DNA of 64,000 nucleotides, taken from the NCBI RefSeq assembly GCF_027744825.2, contig NC_071343.1, forward strand, positions 9,880,866-9,944,865, given 5' to 3'. Positions within the stretch are counted from its first letter, which is position 1, and each line of letters begins with the position of its first letter. The stretch is from Synchiropus splendidus. Lineage: Eukaryota; Chordata; Actinopteri; Syngnathiformes; Callionymidae. Of the stretch, positions 25,301-37,300 are shown in pieces. Below the pieces are notes generated by a model. That model searched no databases and was not told the origin of the DNA. It saw nothing but the letters and a program-made list of their open reading frames with translations. A program made the position numbers and the translations under genes.

Positions 25301-28300
25301 TTCCTCAGTGCCACTGTTTCCAAACCATGCAACATTGCTGGCCTCACTACCCTTTTGTATGCATAATATAATACAATAAATTATAATATAATATAATGCA
25401 TTATAATATAATATCTTCTTCTTTTCGAGGTCAAATCAAATTCCTATTGCTTAAGAGTGTTTACACACAAGGACCAATGGGACCATCTGGGGCCTTCAAA
25501 CTGTAATTTGAAGGAGCACAATAGGAGGCTACAGGGCCCAGGTACCTTCGGTAACTGTCATGGCTGTCTTCTCTCAATAAACTTGGCAGTTCAAGCTGAA
25601 TGTCAAAAGGCTTCTGAAGACCTTTGGTTGCCTCCGAGAGGTCGGTGGGTCCCTCCTGCCTTTTTTGTTCAACCTGTCAGCAGCGTCTCTGACCACGCTC
25701 CTCTGTAAAGGCCAACTGTTGGGCGCGCCATGCTTCAAGCGGTCAGAGATAATTAGATCCACTTTAAGGTCACTTTGTTTCCTCTCTGTTTCCTGCCTGG
25801 CCTGTGGTTTGGTCCTCTGCAGGCGGAGTTTTATGACCTTTTGAAGTTCTTCTCAGTTCGTGTTGATGGACTGACCTCTTCTCTTGAAGCTAGTTTTCGT
25901 CTTGCTTTGAGTCCTTGCAAATGGGTTGTGTGCGCACTAAGGCCCACTTTGAATATGAAGTTGAACACCGCACTCCGTTCCTGACAAATAAACATAAAAT
26001 TCTGTGATAATAAAGCATGATGTGCCCCGCTGCTGGCCCCAATAGAGTCTGGAATGACTCTCCCTCTAACAAGACGCGACGTCCATCGTAACAAAGCTAC
26101 CAAAATCTCCCCTTTTGTCCATCAATAAAAGCCAAAGTAAACCTCCGGTCGTTTTCTCAGTTGTCAGAACATAAACTGCAGTGAAGCAGTTTAGAAAACT
26201 ACGTCAGATTCACAAACAAAGCGCTTGCTCATGTTTGAGATGAGCGACGTGATATGGCTTGTGAAATGGTTTGTTTATCTCGATACTGGAAAGAAGCTGT
26301 TGGTCATGTTCCGTGGTGAAGGTAAATCAAACCCTGTTTCCCTTTTTGCAGAGAGCTGAAGACCAGGATCGAGAAGGAGGACACCAAGAGGGAGCTGCTG
26401 GGGAACCAGAGCAGCCTGAGCGAGACGCACTGCATCCGCTGCCTTCAGCCTTTCAAGTTCCTGCTCAGCAGCAAGCGGCAGTGTCTGGACTGTCAGCTGC
26501 TGGTCTGCAAGTCCTGCACTCGCTACAACAAGAAGGAGCAGGGATGGGTGTGCGACCCCTGCCACATGGCCAGGTACATTCTGCCATGCGTCCATGTAAC
26601 ATCCAAGAAATTTTCATTGTCTCGTTCTCATCTTCAACTCATCCAGCCACACACCTATGTAGTCGTCCATCCATCCATCCATCCATCCATCCATCTACTG
26701 GCCCACTCATCTATGCACCGCACCGATCTATTCATCCATTCATCCAACCATCCTCACATCCATGCAGCATCCGTCCATCAAGCCATCCTCCCATCCATCC
26801 ATCTACCCAGTTATCCATCCATTTACCCCACCCACCAGGCCGTCCATCCATCCATCTAACCATCCATCATTCATTCCATCATCCATCTATGCACTTATCC
26901 ATCCATTTACACCATCCACCCATCCATCCATCCATCTATCAACCCACTTATCCATCCATCCACCCCCACATCTACTCATCCATCCATCCACACACCCATG
27001 TAGTTAACCATCAAAGCATCCACACATGAATCTTTTCTTCCAAAAATCCATTAATACATCCATCTACAGTACCGATCTTGTGATCAGTCTCTTGATATTC
27101 AATTCTTGAATCCTGCTTATTTGAAATGCTCATAAGAAATGTCAAATATACTTGACGTTACTTGTATTAATTGCACTAATGTTTCTTAAAACAATAAAAT
27201 GGACAATTTACAGTGTTTATAGTACAAACGGGGAGTGAATCCTGACGCTGATGACCCACTAAGGAGTGTGGAACTTCCAGTAATGCTTCACACATGTTCT
27301 GGCCAGAGGTTTCAACCATGCGTTAGAGGGTTCCCAGAGAATTTTATTCAGACACTGCACTTCACTCATCATCCTGACCACAACGTCAGGCTGCTTGTCA
27401 AGTCCTTTTTTGACAGCTGACACCTCAATACCGCCGATGGTCTGACATAAAATTCAACCGGGCGTCATCTTCATGCTCAGAATGTAATTATAGAACTATT
27501 ACTGGCACGAGCACAGCGGCCCGAAAAGACCTTTCCTTGAGTCTAAAAGAGTCTGGAATAAATCACACTGAGAATTTGTGCATGTATTACACGAGCAGCT
27601 GGCAGCAATGTTCTTCATGACTATACGTCAGGTTCTGTTATAACTGTGTTCTGATTCCCCTGACAGGGTTCTGAAGATCGGTACTTTGGAGTGGTACCAC
27701 GCAAATGTCCGGTCTCGATTCAAGCGCTTCGGCAGCGCCAAGGTGATGCGCTCGCTCTTCAAAAGACTTAGTGGTGGAAGCAGCTGCTCCCAGGATGACC
27801 TTGTCGGTGAGTTACTACGAAGGAATGAAGACAGGCTTCAGTTTCGTCTAGTTTTGCTTTTGTACTTGACTGCATGAGGTGTGGGTGGGATGTGATTCGA
27901 ACTTCAGCGGGCGTGTGACGTGATGAGCCAACAATCCAACCCTGAAAGCTGCTTCAGCTGAGCAAGTCAGATAGACAGAGGAGCTTTTCATTCACGGGTC
28001 TGATGGTTAAACAATGGACATGTATCATGGCTGTCTAGATCATACCCAGTTGCTGAATTGTTGAGGACTGACAGAAGGCTCAGAAGAGTGAGAGTAGTTT
28101 TAACAAGGTTTATCAACAATTACACGAGAACCCAAAACTCAAAAGCTGAGTTACAAACGTGATACAAAGACCTCACACAATCAAATGGCGAGAAGCGAGA
28201 AACAGAAAGTTGAGCAAGGACAACAAACTCAGGAGGCAGTAGAAAGAAGATTAATCACGCACGGAATTTGGAATATATACAGGAGTACGAGAGAGCGGAA

Positions 28301-31300
28301 GATCGAGAGAGAGTTTACCGTGAGGACGGGAAGCAACCATCTGGCAGCGCAGACTGGAACCCAGGTGTAGAAATCAGCGGAGTCTGATCCGCAGAATGGG
28401 GTCCAGTTGCGCTGCTGTGAAGCTGAAGAAAGAGATGGAAAAGGAAACAACACTGGAAACAAAACATGACAACATGAAAACTAAAAGTATTCATTCTTAT
28501 CCATTTAAATAGTTTATATTTATATTCATGTTTACATTTTATGGATGTATAATAGTCAATTGCTGAACAAATTGCAAATCAACTTAGTTCTACTTTCCTC
28601 TGATCTATACTTACACTTTGATTTAATAACCACCACCACACCATTTGCAGCTAAACTCTGAGCCTGTCATGATGTCCACTACACAGAGGGATTACAGAGT
28701 AAATGTATTGGATCTTATATATAAAATTTAATTTGTTCTGCAGATGATGAAGTTGCATAATTCAGCTCATGTTTGACTCCCATGTTGTAGAAATACTATG
28801 CCACTAGTGTCACAAGCTGCTTGGTAGTGAAAAAACTGAAAATTGATTTCTGAATTCTGTAGCATTATTATTTCAGCTGCCACGAGTTTTCCATCCTCTT
28901 TATGAAGCTTCTCTTCATGTGACCTCGCATGACTCACATCCTCCACACAAATGGTTGTTTTAGCAGAAGAAGTCGCAACTTTTCAATCATTTTGTTGTTG
29001 CTGCCATGTCATGCTGAGAAGAATGCTGTGGCCAAAGCACTTTCCCATTGAGATCATGAGTGGCATAGACTAATGCATTAAACCATAACTCAAGATGGTA
29101 AAGTGGGTGGTTAAAGACAGCAGTTTAGTTTAGCTGCCGCCATGAGGTGGCAGGTGTGACTCCTGCTTTTCGTTTCTTTAGGAATTGGTGCCAACGCTGA
29201 AAAAAATATTACATTCCATACATAACTTTTTTCACTTTTATCTGTGCAAATGCTATCACAACACACTGATGATAAATAAGGTTTATATAAATACAGTATT
29301 GTTTTTCTATTTTGTTGATATCATTGAAGTGGACTTCACTATTGATAAAGTCATGTGAACTGTGACAAAATATCTAATACAAACAAAGACAAAAGAAAGA
29401 GAAGATCCAAAGTCTTCACTTGTGAGGTGGAAAACTCATAAAAAATAAAAAATAATGGGCTTGTGAGACTTCATGAAACAGTGTCCACATTTTCAAAATT
29501 CACTTAGTGGAACTTTCGGTTTAAAATGATGTTAAGTTTCATTGAAATAGCTGTTCAAAGCCAAAGGGTTTAGAGCAAAGAGTGACATCTAGTGGGTTCT
29601 GACAATGAGGACATTGTTTCATGAAGCCTCATAACCTCATCACTACTCATGGTTCAGTAGAACTGAGATAATTGATGGTTCATCATTTATATTCAGCGTT
29701 GACAGATTCATACTCACCCCATCACAGTTGTTTCTGTTCACTCTATGTAAGTAAGCATGCAAGTCATGAAGTGAAAGTACTTAAGAGCATTGAAGTTCTG
29801 ACACCAGTGATATTGGAAAGGTTCTCAGGTCAGAGGGAGTTGATGAATGTGATTGATAAAGCTATTCTTCTCTCTATTCTTCAAATTTAACTCACGTTTT
29901 CGTAGTTTCCCCTCCTCTTATGTCATCCCTTTAAATAATATTCTTGTCTTTTGTATAATAGTGTCCAGCAGGTTTGTCTCCAGCTCAGGTTTGTGTGGTT
30001 ATGTGCGTGACTCGTCCATGTCCATCACTACACTAAACTATAAACACATGGCTTTTGTTTCTTATTAGGGTTGTTGGGTTATTTTTGTTGACGTTGGTTG
30101 GGAAATACGAATGAAACCAATTGATTTGTCATTTGCTGTTAAAGCTTTGTCGTAAAATAGTTATTGAGGGATTAGAAGAAGATGTGAACACACTGCAGAG
30201 ATCTTGTTAGTTGCAGTCGGCCCAGACTTTCCTCTCCTCCTGGAGCCTCCTCCATCACAAGGCCTGAACCTGGGCGTCTTCCCTGTTGGCCATGGCCAAA
30301 CCACCCCCTCTGCCAAGCTTCTCACCTTTATTACTGAGGAAAGTGAAGTCACCCTGAGGGAAGTCATTTGGGTCAGTGTACTTTTTTTTTCCTTTAAAAG
30401 TGGAGATATGACCTAAATTGGATCATCATCCAAGAAATTAAAAATATTTTATATTTGTTAAGGTGCATGAATAGCTTTATTATAAGTCTATCTGTGTTTT
30501 TTTTGCACTATAAATATACTTATCATGGCAATAGATAATGGTAAAACACATGCATTACCAAGTCATCTCGGATGCAATTGTAATTTTCTGTTATTTATTT
30601 ATTTTATTATGCCTTTTATTTTTTTTCTAATTTGCTTAATGGATATAACTAGGCATATACTATATAGTGCATAAATAAATCTGTAATGCAACTCAGTAGA
30701 TTTTCAGTAGATTTCGACGTGGATGCTTCAGCGCCCTCTCGATTCTCCCCACTGGCCATGCCGCAGAATCTCCTGAAAGTTCTGCCGCCCTCTTATTTCC
30801 CAGCAAGCCTCTTCATTCTTGTGACTCTGAGTCACACGGACAAAGTTTCCGATGGTAGCGGGCGGCCAAATCTGTCAGAACTCATCAATGTCCATTTGGT
30901 CTTTCCTGTTTTCCCCCATTCAGACTCCTCACAGCTGCCGTCATGCCTGGAGACAGTCCTGATCGGGCCTGGTGTTGATGTCAGGGTGTGTATGGAGGGG
31001 AGGGACTTGAGGTTTCATCAAAACCAAAATGAAGATCTTGCTCTTAAATATACTTTTTTTTTCCTGTTTTCAAAGGCTGCTCATGGAAAAACAGCGTTCG
31101 ATCTTTCGAGTCAGTGTAGAACAATTATTTTAATGATATGAATAGCAGCTTTGGCTTGCTGACATTCGGGTCACATCTTACGACAATGATGTTATCTTGA
31201 CAGTCAGTGGGGTCGTGTGTATCCTGTGTATCTTTCGTGTGGCCTCCCAAAAAACTTGTGGTGTGCTGTCATCTGTCCGAAGCAAAAGCAGTTCATGGCA

Positions 31301-34300
31301 ATGAGTGACAATGGACATTGGCATATCAACATTTTGAGCTCTGTTCAAGCTATGTTATCGACGTGTGGGGAATCCTACAACTGTGACTTTGACACACACC
31401 AAGCCTGGAAGGCATTTATGCAACTAACTAGTTCTGCTGCAGCTAGTGATGGGCTGATGAGGCGTCATGAAACAGTGTCCTCCTTTTTAAAGCCCACTAG
31501 ATGGCACTGTCTGCTCTAAACTCTTTAAGTTTTGAACAACCGTTACAGTGAAACCTCACGTCATTTTTGAGCCAAGGATCACCACCTACTGAGCTCTGTT
31601 GCATGAAGCCTCACCAGCCCATCACTACCCCGAAATTTAAAAATCTTAAAATACAGCTCTACCCAATTCACTGAAAACATATTTGTGGCGTGTTTTACCT
31701 AAAATTGTAATATTTATAATATAAGAAGGACTGAAAATATGAATCATCATCATTATAGGTGCAGTTAGAGGTGGCTCAGTGGCAGGGTAAAATGGCCAGT
31801 AGGCCTTGGAGTGTAGTGTGAAAGCCCCCTAATTTTGACCCAAATGTGAATCCAGTGTTTAAGAGTAGTTCATTTTTTGTTGCTTCGGTATCCTTTTTTT
31901 TTGTAATTTAAGACTGCCATTAAATGTTTGCCAAGTTAAACCTGCTATGTTTTGAACTGCTGCAGTAAATATATCCTGTCATCAGACAAAAACACCAGCT
32001 GAAACTAGCTTACTTGTGTCCTTCATCTGCTCCACTTGTGATAGCGCACGTGAAACACGCCGCTATTATGTTTAATTGTTAAATCCTGAAAGCTTAGTAT
32101 AGTCAGGCAGATCCTACATGAAGCCAGTTTTTGCTGATTTTCACTTCTTCACTGGTGATCAACTGGAGCAGCCCGGAGGCCTCCTCCCGCGGCGACTGAA
32201 ACAGGGAGTGAATGATCAAATCCAGCAGCTTTCCGAGTGAGGTCACGGTGTTTGAGGTCTGGAGGAACAGCTGGAATCCTGACGCTTCCTCGGCCTGAAG
32301 GCTTTCAGATGCGAACTGAGAAACTAGACGTGTAGACCTCGTGATGAGAACCTTAAATATGTGAAGGGAAAAAAGAGCTAGACGCGAGTGAGAACAGCGA
32401 GAAGTCTGATGGTGTTATGAAACTGAGCTGAAAACAGATGACTCGACTTTGAAACGGTTCTGAGACTTGCATACCGGCTTTCATGTGACCACATGGGTTT
32501 GATTCCACTGGCAGGACTCTGAGCTATTGTTACTGTACGAGCTCTGCCGAGGTCTACTGGGACACCAAAGCTCGGAGGGTACTGAGGCAATTTAACATGA
32601 TCATGTGCTTCAGCTTCGTCCAAGACCCACTGCGATACACACTCCTATGCTCATGCACACACTCGGGATCCTTCCCAACATGTTTCCAGATTCCAACTTC
32701 AGCAGCTCCTCTCACTGTTGGTGAGCCCCGATAAACAGACCACAGATGGTCTCAAAAGCTTGTGTCTCACTGGGTTGTATTTATTCACAATGAACAGTTT
32801 TTGCAAGGGATAATCTAATTTCCTGATGATAGTTCCATCAGAGAAACTGACCAAATCGCCATGGGTGGCTGGATTTTTTTACACTCTGAGGTTACTTTGT
32901 GTGAGAGAACTGTGTGAATTGGCTGATAAAACGATGACAAAAAGGCTCATCACTATTACATGTTGCTACCCTTTGTGTATAGTGATGTGTAGACGAGGTA
33001 TCATGAAACAGTGTTGCGCCGTCATCTACTGGCCTCTGAAAATGTGTTTCCTGCGTTCTGTGCAAAAATGTTTCAATTGTTGGCTCAATTTTTTTGGTTT
33101 GTTTGTTATGTTTTCTGCATCATAAAATTGTCTTCACCACAACCCACTTTTCACATGACAATATTTCGCTGAATGATGCACTGAAGCTCTGTCAACTGCC
33201 TTTGTCAATCTCTGTGGAATACTGTGTTCTGTTCCCACTGAATTTTTTGGCTATCAACAGGTTAAGTATCTGAGTGCAAGGGTACCAGGAAGTGAAGACT
33301 GTACATTGGCTTCTGTGATTACAACATTCCCATTTCCTTGATTTGAACTTTCCATGATTTTATTTCACTTACACTAACCGATATTTCTTGTTTTTCTCGA
33401 TCAGAACTGCAAGAATACGACGTGCAGAGCATCGCTGAGATTCACAGTAAGCTCTTCTACTACTGTAGCCAGCAAAAATGTCATTGTTCATTGCTCTCTC
33501 GGTTAACAGAGTCTGTGTACTCTGAAGGACAGCTAAATTCTCATGAGAAATAAGTCACCGTCCACATATATATGCATAGAATTTTCTTATTTTTTGCCAA
33601 TAGTATGACTATCCTCCTGTACTCAATTCAATGAAGTCAAAGGAAGGTATGTGCTTGTGAGGCTTCATGAAACAGTGTCCTTGTTTTTACAGCCCACTAG
33701 ATGGCACTCTCTGCTCCAAACTCTTTGGATTTGAACAACTATTTCAATGAAACGTCACACCATTTGTAACCCGAGAGCGCCACCTACTGACCTCTGAAAA
33801 TGAGGAGCCTGTTTAATGAAGCCTCACCAGCCCATCACTAGTTTCCAGGAAGAAAGATTGAGGAGCTCTGGTGTGAGATGGAATCAGTTTTGGCTCATTT
33901 TTTTGGTTCTTCAATCATTTCTCCGCATTAGTTCCACTGACGCTTTCGCTTCTCATGTTCATGTCTGCAGGCGGGTACGAGGAGAGCAGCGTGGAGGTAG
34001 CTGAGTCGCCGCGCTGTACAGGGGTGAGCAGCACTTTGTTCCTTATTGATCCCGACACGATGCATCCTAATTCTCAATTTGAGTTTTAGTTTGAGTCATA
34101 TTCCAAGTTTAACGCTTTTCCCTCAAGAGTCTTTTTGCTGATCACAAATATTCCCCACCACATAAGAACCGGTAGATGTTCCACAAACACATAAACAATG
34201 GTGATTTAACAGGATAAGTTGAGTCCACAAGTCGGGATGCGCTGTCTAACAGACGTGTTCTGCTCTCTGGAATGTCTGGTTAAAGGTTAAGCAGCTGAAC

Positions 34301-37300
34301 CTGCACCATCTGCTGAGGATTGTGGGCGAATACCAGCCTGTCGCACAAAGCAGACCTGGAAGAGAGGAGAGAAAGCTCTCACACATGAGGCTGTAATTCA
34401 CCTGGAATTCATCCTGAGACTGAAATTGTTTACGTTTGTTGAGGCCTTTAAGCTGATGGCGGGAGGTTGGTCGGGCGAGTTCAGACTTGGCTTTCATGGG
34501 TATCCTTTTATGTTTTTCATAAAGAGAACATCAAAATGAGCAGGACACAATAATGCAAGTGGTGTTTCTGGGCAGATAGGTAGCACCTCATTGTGACAGT
34601 GCGCCCTCTGCTGGTGCTGCGGATGCAATGCTGATACACGCAAGCATACTCAATTGCACTTATATATTTGTTGCTTTTTTTGTTTGTTTTTTTTTAAGAA
34701 GAAAAAAATCAAAAGGCGTCTCACCGTCGACCCGTTTGACTTTGATCTGGATGGTGACTACTCCATTGGTCCGAGGGCACATCCCAGTCAGGTGAGTGCC
34801 ATCACTATTGGTTTACAGTTGATAGAATGGAAACAGTGTCAGAATAAATGAAATCAAGCTGTGTGACCATGTATGGGGAAAAAAATCTGCTCTTGATATT
34901 ACCACATAGGTGTTTCTACATGGAAGTACTTGAAGCTTTTTGACGTGTTGTGAATTTTGAAACCAAATTTATTGAGGAATTTGTATCAGGCCCCTAAAGC
35001 TGGTGTGGTCTTCCATGTCTAAAGTGTTACCTGCAGTCATTGCAAAAGGAGATGTTAAAGGATAAGCCTATGTGACATCACACATCGCTCCCGCCACTGA
35101 AGTGGGTACATGATTTTGACGCGTACTAAAACACCAATGATCTCTTTTTACATGAATAAAACTGTCAAGTTAATGATGTCCATGTCAAGAACACACAAAA
35201 TGAGTGACATAAACAGTTGAAACGCTTTTTATTTTGATGTGAAACTATTGTTTTAGTGAGAATTGATTTTTGAAGAAAGAAAAAATGCACAATTGAGGCT
35301 CGTGTTAGTGCAAAGCAGTGGTTCACCGCCCACTCTGCCTCATAAGACAACAGACACTGCTTTTTCCTCCTCGAAGCACACACACAAGCTTTCCCTGATT
35401 TCATTGAATTGCCTCCCATCTGATTCCATTTTTGTTTTCTTTGAAAGATCCCAGACTGATGTTTATAATCTCCACTTGCTCAAAAACAATCTGAACAATG
35501 TGATCTCAGTCAGTGACAATACCAATGTGCCTGGAGGGAATTTGATTTTGAGCAAAGTTAAGGTGTCTAAAGTGCTTGCGGTCCACAGAAGATTGCTTGG
35601 TGCACCGGATTTGGCCCTCGGGCCTTGAGTTTGACCCGTGGTATTACCTGCGCCTTGATTGGTTGGCTCTGTTTCTAAATAATAGCCATCATTTCTATCT
35701 TCATTTCTGTCTTCAGAGAACAGTCTATATAGGGTGCAAATTCAGAATGAAACAGAAATTGGACTTGTGAGAGCAAAACTACAGACTGTCGATGAACTTA
35801 AAATATCCACAATATGAACAATCAAACTGAGCAATGTTAGTGAAGGACCTCGATCTCAACTAACCCTCTAACACATCGTATCTGGAGCTGACCATCATGC
35901 TAATAGGGAAGATCCACTTCTCTTCGTGTCTTCTGAGTCTGGTTCCTGTGGTTTGGAAGAACATCGTGTTATATTTATTGCGTGGTTATTTGTTGTTTGG
36001 CCACAACAGAACCGGTGTCCAGATGTTAACAAGTCCGAAAATACAGCTCAAATTCACCCTGTCAGCTTGTGAACAGGATGCTCACATTAGGGCTTGAGAG
36101 GAAGAAAGAAACCGGGACCAGCCGGACTCATGACTCATGGAATCAAACTGGCTAACCATGTCTGTCACAAATCATGCGAATTGAAAGCAACAGCTATAGA
36201 ATCTTACATTAAAACTATCAGCAATTCTGAGTAGAAGTGAAGATGGGTTAGGCTCTTGATAGTATTTCATCTTTGTTTTGCTGTTTCAGTCTGTACTGAA
36301 GCGGTAAAGACAAATCGGAGGTTATACCCACAGAAATATCAAGACCACACAAAGACTGTTGGTGCCAAAGATACGGAACACAAGTGTGATGTTTTGAGTG
36401 AGTTAAGTTATCAAAACTAGTACCTGAGTTTTAGAGGACCTGCCTGATCAGAGAAAATGTATTTAGTTCCAAAACAATATGGCTTTGTATGAAGCTCTTT
36501 AATAGGTGTTGGTGGCGTTGTATTGATACCATTCCAGTGTCCAATGTGCTGCTGTGGCTCCTCATTCTAATCTAAGTGGTGACGTCTACATGAGTCCAAG
36601 CCTCTCAGGTTGTCAAATCAACAATGACCAACCGTTTTGTCGGCCCTGATTCGTACTTTGTCCAGTCCAAATCTATCAGAAAGCCAAGATCTTTAGTGTT
36701 CAGTAAAGACACGTCAGTGTTCAGAGTCAGCTGCCATGTTTCTCAGGCTGACCTGGTGTCTGTTTTTCATCAGCTGCTCGAGGAGCAACGCAAGAGCCTG
36801 AACTTCAGCACAGATGTGGGAGTTGAACTTGGACTGACTCCACAAGGTGAGGAAAGACACGAAGAAAACTGGGAACGCTGCTTCCTCTGGATCCTGCTCA
36901 ATAAAAAAGCAGCTCAGGAAGTTTGTTTTCCCTCCTAAAGGAATTATGTTGCTTCATATTTAATGTGCATCACTGTCAGGACTGAAACCTGCTGCAGATG
37001 CATAAACCGTGAAGGATCGCAGGTGGCCATAATCATGACAACAAAAATATGATAGTAACCTTTGAGAGGCTGATGAGGCTTCATGAAACTTTGTCCTTAT
37101 TGTCAGCGCTCAGTAGGTGGCGCTGACGGGTTAAAATGATGTGCGTTTGCACAATAATATTTGCTCAAATCTGAAGATTTTAGAGCAGAGAGTGCAATCT
37201 AGTGGGCTCTGAAAATGAGGTTTCATGAAGCCTCATCAGCCCATCACTATGAAGTTTGTTTCTGAGGCTGGTACATCATTTCGGTTTTCATGCCAGTGAT

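Larger units (their letters stand above)
19339..26351 (+). other. mlph: mlph intron 1 (7 kb), rich in transposon debris
   Basis: Holds an inverted-repeat element (19731-20058), a TIR element (21561-22221), a short direct duplication (23575-23655 and 24617-24692), LINE pieces on both strands (about 24262-24606 and 24914-25363), a diverged MITE (24061-24197) and AT-rich simple repeats (24873-24910, 25366-25411). A CAT repeat is near 19588-19610. No nested gene was recognised. Confidence 0.8.
27807..33404 (+). other. mlph: mlph intron 3 (5.6 kb)
   Basis: Contains a TIR element copy (about 28020-28471), three MITE copies (29454-29646, 31444-31627, 32980-33048) and an antisense coding-like block (32103-32315). 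Open but unrecognised blocks lie at 30204-30416 and 30686-31141. A SINE-like piece with GGGTTTGATTCCACTGGCAG lies near 32460-32560. Confidence 0.75.

Noticed and set aside
26271..27029. A 252-codon open frame spanning mlph exon 2 and beyond
   Set aside because: It reads the exon in the wrong frame, then runs through the CATC satellite. The correct frame gives the eight-cysteine zinc finger and stops at a splice donor.
30204..30416. 70-codon open frame with [19 protein letters not shown]
   Set aside because: Coding-like wording, but the opposite strand is also open and no splice partner or family match was found.
30686..31141. 151-codon open frame in mlph intron 3
   Set aside because: No family resemblance, no clear splice context and a poly-T run translated as Phe. 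Possibly chance; kept only as a mention.
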